From NCBI GenBank assembly GCA_041392475.1, contig JAWKLZ010000002.1, positions 1,682,501-1,746,500 of the forward strand: a DNA stretch of 64,000 nt, written 5' to 3'. Both the position numbers and the translations under genes were made by a program. The stretch's first letter is position 1. Each line of letters begins with the position of its first letter. Source of the stretch: Chitinophagales bacterium (GTDB lineage: Bacteria; Bacteroidota; Bacteroidia; Chitinophagales; UBA2359). Positions 15,808 through 24,977 of the stretch are shown one piece after another. Below the pieces are notes generated by a model. The model did not search any database, had not been told where the DNA came from, and saw only the letters and a program-made list of their open reading frames with translations.

Positions 15808-17637
15808 TTGACAAGGCATTTCTTACATATCACCCTCTTGTTGCTTTCCGCAAACTTAGCTTTTGCCCAGCTATCGCCAGGCGATTTGGCGCAAGGTCAT
15901 GCCGAATTGGAGGGAATTACGAACTGTACGAAATGCCATGATTTGGGCAAATCCGTTTCGAGTGCAAAGTGTTTGGATTGCCATTCAGAGATTCAAAGTT
16001 TGATAGACCAACGAAAAGGCTATCATGCGAGCAGAGAGGTGAAATCCAAAGAATGTTTTGACTGTCATAGCGATCACCACGGTAGAAAGTTTGACATGGT
16101 TCGCTTCGATGAGGATAACTTCAATCACGACCTAACGGGCTACGAATTGGAGGGGCAACACGGAGTGATAGATTGTCGGGCTTGCCATACGCCAGATTAC
16201 ATTAAAGATAGAGAGATTAGACAGCGAAAAGATACTTTTCTCGGATTGAGTCAGGAATGTTTGGCTTGTCACGACGATTATCATCAAGGCACTTTGCCAA
16301 ACGATTGTCGGTCTTGCCATGACATTGAAGCCTTTAGACCTGCGCCAAAGTTTGACCACAACGATGCGGATTATAAATTGAAGGGCAAACATATTGAAGT
16401 AGAGTGTAAAGAATGTCATCCGATTGCGACCAGAAACGGGGTGGAATTTCAAAAATTCACAGACATTCCCTTCAATGATTGCATTGCTTGTCACGATGAC
16501 CCGCACGATGATAGAATTGAAGGAAAATGCAGTCAGTGCCATACCGAAAAGTCTTTTTCCATTTTCACAGGCACAAAGACCTTCAATCACAATACGACTG
16601 ATTTTAGGCTGAAAGGTAGCCATCAATCGGTGGATTGCTTCAGTTGCCACGAAAATAAAAACGACCCAAAACTGATTTTTGCAGATAGAGAAGGAGTCAC
16701 CGAAAATCAATGTGCAGTCTGTCACGAGGATGTGCATGAGGGAAAATTCGGAAACGACTGTGCCAAATGCCACGATGAATCCAGTTTTTTGTCGCTCAAT
16801 ATGAATTCTTTTGACCACAACCAAACCGACTATCCTCTTGAAGGAAAACACATTGGAGTGGATTGTAAGCAGTGTCATACGGGGCGGTATTCGGTAGCCA
16901 TTGATTTTTCAGCCTGTAAAAACTGCCACGATGACTATCATAGAGGCGAATTTGCAGCAGAAAACCATGTGTCGCCTGATTGTGTGGACTGTCATTCATT
17001 GGAGCGGGGATTTGATTATAGTTTATACACCATCGAACGACACCAAGAAAGCTCGTTTCCGCTTGAAGGAGCGCACCTTGCAACGCCTTGTTTTGCGTGT
17101 CATGTCAGCGAGGAGGACAATAGGTGGAGATTTAGAGAGATTGGTTCGACCTGTGTGGATTGCCACCAAGACATTCACGAAGGCTATATCGGTGAAGAAT
17201 ATTATCCCGAAAACGATTGTGCGGTTTGCCACATCAACGATACTTGGGCAAGCGTTGATTTTGACCATAGCCTCACAGACTGGGCATTGGAGGGCAAACA
17301 CATTGAAGTAGATTGTCGGGATTGTCATTTCAAAATGGCAGAAATAGAAGGTGAATTTGTCCAATCCTTCAATGACTTGAACAACGACTGTATCCAATGC
17401 CATGAGAATGTACACGATACGCAGTTTGAAATTGAAGGAGTGACGGACTGCAAAAGGTGCCATGATTCAGAGAGTTGGTTTCCTACGCTCTTCAATCACG
17501 ATGAAACGGCGTTTGCCCTTGAAGGAAAACATGCCGAAATAGACTGCAAAGAATGTCACAAACCCATAGTAGTCAGTGGTGAAACCATCATTGAATACAA
17601 AATAGAAAAATTTGAGTGTATAGACTGTCATCAATAA
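15808..17637 (+). CDS. Periplasmic multiheme cytochrome c with 23 CXXCH motifs
   Basis: This 609-residue exported protein has a signal peptide that begins at a TTG codon six bases after the preceding stop and ends near AFAQ. No ATG fits, so the TTG start is needed to include the leader. I count 23 CXXCH haem c sites. They recur in a module of F-x-H...L-E-G-x-H...C-x-x-CH, then CHDDxH, in which the free His of FNHD and GKH can act as distal haem ligands. This is the multiheme c3/c7-like style rather than a zinc protein. It is the least repetitive of the three cytochromes in the cluster and likely receives electrons from the membrane module. Its end overlaps the start of the next gene. Confidence 0.9.
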   Translation: MTRHFLHITLLLLSANLAFAQLSPGDLAQGHAELEGITNCTKCHDLGKSVSSAKCLDCHSEIQSLIDQRKGYHASREVKSKECFDCHSDHHGRKFDMVRFDEDNFNHDLTGYELEGQHGVIDCRACHTPDYIKDREIRQRKDTFLGLSQECLACHDDYHQGTLPNDCRSCHDIEAFRPAPKFDHNDADYKLKGKHIEVECKECHPIATRNGVEFQKFTDIPFNDCIACHDDPHDDRIEGKCSQCHTEKSFSIFTGTKTFNHNTTDFRLKGSHQSVDCFSCHENKNDPKLIFADREGVTENQCAVCHEDVHEGKFGNDCAKCHDESSFLSLNMNSFDHNQTDYPLEGKHIGVDCKQCHTGRYSVAIDFSACKNCHDDYHRGEFAAENHVSPDCVDCHSLERGFDYSLYTIERHQESSFPLEGAHLATPCFACHVSEEDNRWRFREIGSTCVDCHQDIHEGYIGEEYYPENDCAVCHINDTWASVDFDHSLTDWALEGKHIEVDCRDCHFKMAEIEGEFVQSFNDLNNDCIQCHENVHDTQFEIEGVTDCKRCHDSESWFPTLFNHDETAFALEGKHAEIDCKECHKPIVVSGETIIEYKIEKFECIDCHQ

Positions 17638-19529
17638 TAGGATTTGTACTGGTTTTCGTCCAAGTATTGGCTCAATCTCCTCACGGAGATTCGTTTCAGG
17701 TGAACTGTGCAACTTGTCATACACCTTCAACTTGGGCCATCAACATCGACACCTTCCAATTTGACCACGACACCACCAGTTTTGCATTGGAGGGCGTTCA
17801 CCTTGTTATTGACTGCAAAACTTGCCATACTTCCTTGGTTTTTGACGAAGCTCCTTCCCAATGTATTGATTGCCATCAGGACATACACAGCATGTCTGTT
17901 GGAAACGATTGTGCCAGATGTCATACCGCTCAAAATTGGTTGGTTGACAACATTCCCGAAATACACGAAGAAAATGGATTCCCACTGATGGGCGCACACG
18001 GCAATCTAAGCTGTGTCGACTGTCATTTATCCGAGACCAATTTGAGGTTTGACCGAGTCGGCAATGACTGTATCAGTTGCCATCAGGAGGATTATGCCAA
18101 TACAATAAGTCCCAACCATATCACTTCAAATTTTTCTACCAATTGCAGCGACTGTCACAATCCGCTTTACAACGGCTGGGAAACTGACAATATAGGCAGC
18201 CACGACTTTTTCCCACTTACCAAAGGACATGATATTCAAGATTGTACGCAATGCCACAACCCCAATGATTATTCAGACATTACATCGGATTGTGTGAGTT
18301 GTCATACAACGGATTATGAAAACACTGCAAACCCCAATCACCAAGCAGCCAATCTATCAACAGACTGTGTCAGTTGTCATACCACTGATTTGAATTGGCA
18401 ACCTGCTTCCTATTTGGCGCATGACGAACAGCACTTTCCGATTTATTCGGGTACTCACAAAGGAGAATGGATGGACTGTATAGACTGCCACCTCAATCCA
18501 AGTGATTACAGTGAATTTACCTGTACGACTTGTCACGCCAATCCCGAAACAGACAATGTTCACAATGGAATAGGAGGATATTTGTATGTCGACAATGCTT
18601 GTTTGGCTTGTCACCCCAACGGAGATGCAGACATTGCAGTAGATCACGATGCCAACTTTTTCCCTATTTATTCGGGTACACATGAAGGGGAATGGAGCGC
18701 ATGTATCGACTGCCATACCAATCCCAACAACTTTGCAGAATTCACCTGCGTCACTTGCCACGCCAATCCCGAAACAAACAATCAACATACAGGAATAACA
18801 GGCTATTCGTATGAAAGCAATGCCTGCCTTGCTTGCCATCCTACAGGAGATTCAGACGATACATTTGACCATGATTTGACCAATTTCCCCTTGACGGGCG
18901 AACACATTGGAGTCGACTGTTTGAAATGTCATGCAGACGGTTTTGCAGGTACTTCAACGGCTTGTGTGGATTGTCACCAAACCGATTTCAATGCTTCTGT
19001 CAATCCAAACCATATGGCATTAAACATTCCTACTGATTGCATCGCTTGCCACACCACTGAAGCCGATTGGAAACCCGCAAGTTTTGACATTCACAACAAC
19101 TATCACCCTTTGAATGGTGCTCATGCTGCAATCGCCAATGACTGCGCTGTTTGCCACAATGGAGATTACAACAATACACCAAATACCTGTTTTGGTTGCC
19201 ATCAATCAGATTACAACACTGCAACACCGAACCACAGTGCTTCGGGGTTTCCAACGGACTGCTTGCAGTGTCACAATGAATCAGCATGGGAACCCGCTAC
19301 TTTCGACCACGATGATCAATATTTTCCGATTTATTCGGGCGAACATAAAAATGAATGGGATGCGTGTATAGACTGCCATACCAATCCAAATGACTATTCT
19401 GCGTTCAGTTGTATTAACTGCCACAAACACAGTAACAAAAACGAAGTAGATAAAGACCACGATGAGGAGAATAACTATCAATACATCAGCACAGAATGTT
19501 ATAGGTGTCACCCTGATGGAAGAGAATAA
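17616..19529 (+). CDS. Periplasmic multiheme cytochrome c with 25 CXXCH motifs
   Basis: This 637-residue exported cytochrome starts at GTG (17616) inside the last 22 bases of the preceding gene. The start is supported by the paralogue at 19599, whose leader begins at a GTG in the same alignment and continues to the same AQSPHG cleavage region. I count 25 CXXCH. The first ~240 residues (CATCH, CKTCH, CIDCH, CARCH and so on) match the head of the giant cytochrome closely. The rest holds about one and a half of the modules that are amplified there (IYSGTHKGEW, NACLACHP, FPLTGEHIGVDCLKCH, NGDYNNTPNTC). It ends CYRCHPDGRE, like the CLACHPDGDD end at 31540. So this is the unamplified sister of the giant gene. 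Confidence 0.9.
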   Translation: MYRLSSIIGFVLVFVQVLAQSPHGDSFQVNCATCHTPSTWAINIDTFQFDHDTTSFALEGVHLVIDCKTCHTSLVFDEAPSQCIDCHQDIHSMSVGNDCARCHTAQNWLVDNIPEIHEENGFPLMGAHGNLSCVDCHLSETNLRFDRVGNDCISCHQEDYANTISPNHITSNFSTNCSDCHNPLYNGWETDNIGSHDFFPLTKGHDIQDCTQCHNPNDYSDITSDCVSCHTTDYENTANPNHQAANLSTDCVSCHTTDLNWQPASYLAHDEQHFPIYSGTHKGEWMDCIDCHLNPSDYSEFTCTTCHANPETDNVHNGIGGYLYVDNACLACHPNGDADIAVDHDANFFPIYSGTHEGEWSACIDCHTNPNNFAEFTCVTCHANPETNNQHTGITGYSYESNACLACHPTGDSDDTFDHDLTNFPLTGEHIGVDCLKCHADGFAGTSTACVDCHQTDFNASVNPNHMALNIPTDCIACHTTEADWKPASFDIHNNYHPLNGAHAAIANDCAVCHNGDYNNTPNTCFGCHQSDYNTATPNHSASGFPTDCLQCHNESAWEPATFDHDDQYFPIYSGEHKNEWDACIDCHTNPNDYSAFSCINCHKHSNKNEVDKDHDEENNYQYISTECYRCHPDGRE

Positions 19530-19598
19530 GAATAAGCATATTTTTTCAAAAAAATAGACAGATATAGTATATTTTAATACCAAATCGGCAAAAATAGA

Positions 19599-22500
19599 GT
19601 GCATAGACTTGTGTTCATAATATGTATTGTATTTGGATTTGTCCAAATATATGCTCAATCTCCTCACGGTGAATCGTTTAAGGTGGACTGTGCGACTTGT
19701 CATAATCCCTCTACCTGGGCTATCAACATCGATACCTTCCGATTTGACCATGATACTACCCGTTTTGTCTTACAAGGCGTTCACCTCACTGTCGACTGCA
19801 AAACCTGCCATACCACACTTATTTTTGACGAAGCTCCCACCCAATGTATTGATTGCCATACGGATGTTCACAATATGTCAGGCGGCAATGATTGTGCAAG
19901 GTGTCACACCTCTCAAAATTGGCTGGTCGACAACATTCCCGAAATACATGAAGAAAATGGATTTCCTTTGATGGGAGCGCATGGCGGTCTAAGCTGCGTT
20001 GACTGCCATTCATCCGAAACCAATTTGAGATTTGGCAGAATCGGCAATGACTGTATCAGTTGCCATTTGGAAGACTATCTCAATACTACTGAACCCAACC
20101 ATAAGGAAGTAGATTTTTCTACCAACTGCATTGATTGCCACAATCCTTTACAAAACGGCTGGGAAACAGACATTATCAGCAACCACAACTTTTTCCCGCT
20201 TACTCTCGCCCATGACATTCAAGACTGTAAACAATGCCATTTAACTGATAATTTTTCGGACACATCCCCTGATTGTGTGAGTTGCCACCAATTAGACTTC
20301 AATAAAACCGCTAATCCCAACCATACTGAACTGAATATCCCTACAGACTGTGCGAGTTGTCACACCACCGATTTGGAGTGGAAACCTGCAAGTTTTGACA
20401 TCCATAACGAATACTACCCCTTGAATGGTGCTCATGCCGCCATCGCCAATGAATGTGCCACTTGCCATAACGGAGACTACAACAACACCCCCAATACCTG
20501 TGTCGGTTGTCACCAAACGGATTTTGACAATACCACCAATCCCAACCACAGTCAAGCAGGTTTTTCAACCGATTGTGCTTCTTGCCACAATGAAGAAAAT
20601 TGGACATCTGCCACTTTCGACCATGACAGCCAATCGTTTCCGATTTATTCTGGGGCGCACGAAGGCGAATGGAGTGCGTGTATAGACTGTCACACCGACC
20701 CGAACAACTACTCAGAATTTACCTGTGTTACCTGTCATGCTAATCCCGAAACAGATAACCAGCATATAAATGTAGGAGGCTATACTTATGAAAGCACGGC
20801 TTGTTTGGCGTGTCACCCAGCAGGAGATGCAGATACAGCTTTTGACCACGACAATACTGATTTCCCACTAACAGGAGAACACATTGGAGTAGCTTGTTTA
20901 GACTGTCATACCAATGGTTTTGAAGGTACTTCAATGGTTTGTGCGAATTGCCATAAGATAGATTATTCCAATGCAGCCAACCCAAACCATATAAATTTAG
21001 ACATTCCTGTTGATTGCAATGCTTGTCACACAACGGAAGCAGACTGGATGCCTGCAACTTTTGATATACATTACAAATACCATCCTTTACTCGGTGCACA
21101 TGCTGCAATCGCCAACGAGTGTGCGACTTGCCACAACGGCGATTACAACAACACCCCCAATACATGTGTCGGTTGCCACCAAACCGACTTCGACAACACC
21201 ACCAATCCCAACCACAACCAAGCAGGTTTCTCGACAGACTGCGCTTCTTGTCACAGCGAAAACACTTGGCAGCCAGCCACTTTCGACCATGACAGCCAAT
21301 ACTTCCCGATTTATTCAGGCGCACACGATGGCGAATGGAGTGAATGTATAGAATGTCATACAAATCCAAATGACTATGCAGATTTTACCTGTACCACTTG
21401 TCATACCAACGTTGAAACAGCCAACCAACACGTAGCGGTAGGAGGTTATATTTACAAAAGTACCGCTTGTTTGGCTTGCCATCCGACAGGGGATGCAAAT
21501 GAATCATTTAACCACGACAACACCAATTTCCCATTGACGGGTGAACACATTGGAGTGGCTTGTTTGGACTGTCATGCAGATGGATTTGCAGGAACTTCCA
21601 CGGCTTGTGTGGATTGTCACCAAATGGATTTTGATGGGGCAACGAATCCGAACCACACCGAGTTGAACCTTCCAACCGATTGTGTTTCATGTCATACGAC
21701 AGATGCCGATTGGAAACCAGCAAGCTTTGACATCCACAACGAATACTATCCATTAAATGGCGCACATGCTGCAATTGCCAATGACTGTGCGACTTGTCAC
21801 AATGGAGATTACAACAACACCCCCAATACCTGTGTGGGTTGTCATCAAACGGATTTTGACAACACGACCAATCCGAACCACAGTCAAGTAGGGTTTTCAA
21901 CCGATTGCGCTTCGTGTCACAATGAACAGAACTGGTCAGAGGCAAACTTCGACCACGACAATCAATACTTCCCGATTTATTCTGGGGAACATGATGGGGA
22001 ATGGTCGGATTGTGTGGATTGCCACACCAACCCCAATAATTTTGCAGAATTTACCTGCACAACTTGCCACACGAACCCCGAAACGGACAACGAACACACA
22101 GGCGTGGGAGGTTACACTTACGAAAGTACAGCCTGTTTGGCGTGTCACCCGACAGGGGATTCCGACACGGCATTTGACCACGACAACACGAATTTTCCAT
22201 TGACGGGTGAACACATTGGAGTGGCTTGTTTGGATTGTCATGCAGATGGATTTGCAGGAACTTCCACGGCATGTGTGGATTGTCACCAAATGGACTTCAA
22301 TGGTTCGGTAAATCCCAACCACACCGAGTTGAACCTTCCAACCGATTGTGTTTCATGTCATACGACAGATGCCGATTGGAAACCCGCAAGCTTTGACATC
22401 CACAACGAATACTATCCATTAAATGGCGCACATGCTGCAATCGCCAACGAGTGTACGACTTGCCACAACGGCGATTACAACAACACCCCCAATACCTGTG

Positions 22501-24977
22501 TAGGTTGCCATCAAACAGATTTTGACAACACGACCAATCCGAACCACAGTCAAGTAGGGTTTTCAACAGATTGTGCAACATGTCACAATGAAAACAGCTG
22601 GGGAACAGGTAATTTTGACCACGACAACACGAATTTCCCATTGGCGGGTGAACACATTGGCGTGGCGTGTTTGGACTGTCATGCAGATGGATTTGCAGGA
22701 ACTTCCACGGCATGTGTGGATTGTCACCAAATGGACTTCAATGGTTCGGTAAATCCCAACCACACCGAGTTGAACCTTCCAACCGATTGTGTTTCATGTC
22801 ATACGACAGATGCCGATTGGAAACCCGCAAGTTTTGACATTCACAACGAATACTATCCATTAAATGGCGCACATGCTGCAATTGCCAATGACTGTGCGAC
22901 TTGTCACAATGTAGATTACAACAACACCCCCAATACCTGTGTGGGTTGTCATCAAACGGATTTTGACAACACGACCAATCCGAACCACAGTCAAGTAGGG
23001 TTTTCAACCGATTGCGCTTCGTGTCACAATGAACAGAACTGGTCAGAGGCAAACTTCGACCACGACAATCAATACTTCCCGATTTATTCTGGGGAACATG
23101 ATGGGGAATGGTCGGATTGTGTGGACTGCCACACCAACCCCAATAATTTTGCAGAATTTACCTGCACAACTTGCCACACGAACCCCGAAACGGACAACGA
23201 ACACACAGGCGTGGGAGGTTACACTTACGAAAGTACAGCCTGTTTGGCGTGTCACCCGACAGGGGATTCCGATACGGCATTTGACCACGACAACACGAAT
23301 TTCCCATTGACGGGTGAACACATTGGAGTGGCTTGTTTGGATTGTCATGCGGATGGATTTGCAGGGACTTCAACGGCATGTGTGGATTGTCACCAAATGG
23401 ACTTCAATGGTTCGGTGAATCCAAACCACACCGAGTTGAACCTTCCAACCGATTGTGTTTCATGTCATACGACAGATGCCAATTGGAAACCCGCAAGTTT
23501 TGACATTCACAACGAATACTATCCATTAAATGGCGCACATGCTGCAATTGCCAATGACTGTGCGACTTGTCACAATGGAGATTACAACAACACCCCCAAT
23601 ACCTGTGTGGGTTGTCATCAAACAGATTTTGACAACACGACCAATCCGAACCACAGTCAGGTAGGATTTTCAACAGATTGTGCAACATGTCACAATGAAA
23701 ATAGTTGGGGAACAGGTAATTTTGACCACTACAACACGAATTTTCCATTGACGGGTGAACATATTGGAGTGGCTTGTTTGGACTGTCATGCAGATGGATT
23801 TGCAGGAACTTCCACGGCATGTGTGGATTGTCACCAAATGGACTTCAATGGTTCGGTGAATCCAAACCACACCGAGTTGAACCTTCCAACCGATTGTGCG
23901 ACTTGCCACACCACCGAAGCAGACTGGAAGCCAGCAAGCTTTGACATCCACAACGAATACTATCCATTAAATGGCGTACATGCTGCAATTGCCAATGACT
24001 GTGCGACTTGTCACAATGGAGATTACAACAACACCCCCAATACCTGTGTAGGTTGCCATCAAACGGATTTTGACAACACGACCAATCCGAACCACAGTCA
24101 AGTAGGGTTTTCAACCGATTGCGCTTCGTGTCACAATGAACAGAACTGGTCAGAGGCAAACTTCGACCACGACAATCAATACTTCCCGATTTATTCTGGG
24201 GAACATGATGGGGAATGGTCGGATTGTGTGGACTGCCACACGAACCCGAACAACTTTGCAGAGTTTACCTGCACGACCTGTCACGCCAATCCCGAAACGA
24301 ACAACGAACACAATGGAGTGAATGGGTATGTGTATGAAAGCACGGCTTGTTTGGCTTGCCATCCAACGGATTCCGATACGGCATTTGACCACGACAACAC
24401 GAATTTTCCATTGACGGGTGAACATATTGGAGTGGCTTGTTTGGACTGTCATGCAGATGGATTTGCAGGAACTTCCACGGCATGTGTGGATTGTCACCAA
24501 ATGGACTTCAATGGTTCGGTGAATCCAAACCACACCGAGTTGAACCTTCCAACCGATTGTGCGACTTGCCACACCACCGAAGCAGACTGGAAGCCAGCAA
24601 GCTTTGACATCCACAACGAATACTATCCATTAAATGGCGCACATGCTGCAATTGCCAATGACTGTGCGACTTGTCACAATGGAGATTACAACAACACCCC
24701 CAATACCTGTGTAGGTTGCCATCAAACGGATTTTGACAACACGACCAATCCGAACCACAGTCAGGTAGGATTTTCAACCGATTGCGCTTCGTGTCACAAT
24801 GAAAAGAACTGGTCAGAGGCAAACTTCGACCACGACAATCAATACTTCCCGATTTATTCGGGCGAACATGATGGGGAATGGTCGGATTGTGTGGACTGCC
24901 ACACGAACCCCAATAATTTTGCAGAGTTTACCTGCACGACCTGTCAACACAAACGAACAACGAACACAATGGAGTGA
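19599..24977 (+). CDS. Giant tandem-repeat multiheme cytochrome c, intact N-terminal part (71 CXXCH)
   Basis: An open frame of 1792 residues starts at GTG, aligned with the GTG start of the sister gene. The signal peptide ends near IYAQ. I count 71 CXXCH sites by hand. The head (~240 residues, about nine haems) is unique; the rest is tandem repeats with a 222-residue unit holding nine CXXCH, and a shortened 147-residue form with six. Each unit carries free His in FDHD, GEH and FDIHNE contexts as likely distal ligands. The frame ends at a TGA created between two deletions of 7 and 5 bases relative to the copy at ~24,266, after which the same frame resumes, so the natural protein very probably continues to 31540. 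It may act as a long periplasmic or extracellular electron wire. Confidence 0.88.
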   Translation: MHRLVFIICIVFGFVQIYAQSPHGESFKVDCATCHNPSTWAINIDTFRFDHDTTRFVLQGVHLTVDCKTCHTTLIFDEAPTQCIDCHTDVHNMSGGNDCARCHTSQNWLVDNIPEIHEENGFPLMGAHGGLSCVDCHSSETNLRFGRIGNDCISCHLEDYLNTTEPNHKEVDFSTNCIDCHNPLQNGWETDIISNHNFFPLTLAHDIQDCKQCHLTDNFSDTSPDCVSCHQLDFNKTANPNHTELNIPTDCASCHTTDLEWKPASFDIHNEYYPLNGAHAAIANECATCHNGDYNNTPNTCVGCHQTDFDNTTNPNHSQAGFSTDCASCHNEENWTSATFDHDSQSFPIYSGAHEGEWSACIDCHTDPNNYSEFTCVTCHANPETDNQHINVGGYTYESTACLACHPAGDADTAFDHDNTDFPLTGEHIGVACLDCHTNGFEGTSMVCANCHKIDYSNAANPNHINLDIPVDCNACHTTEADWMPATFDIHYKYHPLLGAHAAIANECATCHNGDYNNTPNTCVGCHQTDFDNTTNPNHNQAGFSTDCASCHSENTWQPATFDHDSQYFPIYSGAHDGEWSECIECHTNPNDYADFTCTTCHTNVETANQHVAVGGYIYKSTACLACHPTGDANESFNHDNTNFPLTGEHIGVACLDCHADGFAGTSTACVDCHQMDFDGATNPNHTELNLPTDCVSCHTTDADWKPASFDIHNEYYPLNGAHAAIANDCATCHNGDYNNTPNTCVGCHQTDFDNTTNPNHSQVGFSTDCASCHNEQNWSEANFDHDNQYFPIYSGEHDGEWSDCVDCHTNPNNFAEFTCTTCHTNPETDNEHTGVGGYTYESTACLACHPTGDSDTAFDHDNTNFPLTGEHIGVACLDCHADGFAGTSTACVDCHQMDFNGSVNPNHTELNLPTDCVSCHTTDADWKPASFDIHNEYYPLNGAHAAIANECTTCHNGDYNNTPNTCVGCHQTDFDNTTNPNHSQVGFSTDCATCHNENSWGTGNFDHDNTNFPLAGEHIGVACLDCHADGFAGTSTACVDCHQMDFNGSVNPNHTELNLPTDCVSCHTTDADWKPASFDIHNEYYPLNGAHAAIANDCATCHNVDYNNTPNTCVGCHQTDFDNTTNPNHSQVGFSTDCASCHNEQNWSEANFDHDNQYFPIYSGEHDGEWSDCVDCHTNPNNFAEFTCTTCHTNPETDNEHTGVGGYTYESTACLACHPTGDSDTAFDHDNTNFPLTGEHIGVACLDCHADGFAGTSTACVDCHQMDFNGSVNPNHTELNLPTDCVSCHTTDANWKPASFDIHNEYYPLNGAHAAIANDCATCHNGDYNNTPNTCVGCHQTDFDNTTNPNHSQVGFSTDCATCHNENSWGTGNFDHYNTNFPLTGEHIGVACLDCHADGFAGTSTACVDCHQMDFNGSVNPNHTELNLPTDCATCHTTEADWKPASFDIHNEYYPLNGVHAAIANDCATCHNGDYNNTPNTCVGCHQTDFDNTTNPNHSQVGFSTDCASCHNEQNWSEANFDHDNQYFPIYSGEHDGEWSDCVDCHTNPNNFAEFTCTTCHANPETNNEHNGVNGYVYESTACLACHPTDSDTAFDHDNTNFPLTGEHIGVACLDCHADGFAGTSTACVDCHQMDFNGSVNPNHTELNLPTDCATCHTTEADWKPASFDIHNEYYPLNGAHAAIANDCATCHNGDYNNTPNTCVGCHQTDFDNTTNPNHSQVGFSTDCASCHNEKNWSEANFDHDNQYFPIYSGEHDGEWSDCVDCHTNPNNFAEFTCTTCQHKRTTNTME
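20451..24660 (+). repeat. Coding tandem repeat: 666-bp units, then a 1107-bp higher-order repeat
   Basis: Taking the codon before CATCHNGDYNN as phase mark, units start at 20451, 21117, 21783, 22449, 22890, 23556, 23997 and 24660. The spacings are 666, 666, 666, 441, 666, 441 and 663 bp. The 441-bp unit is the 666-bp unit lacking 225 bp (75 codons, three haem sites: the IYSGEHDGEW to CLACHP section). From 21783 the 666+441 pair repeats as a 1107-bp block with few differences, so amplification was recent and by pairs. Confidence 0.85.
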
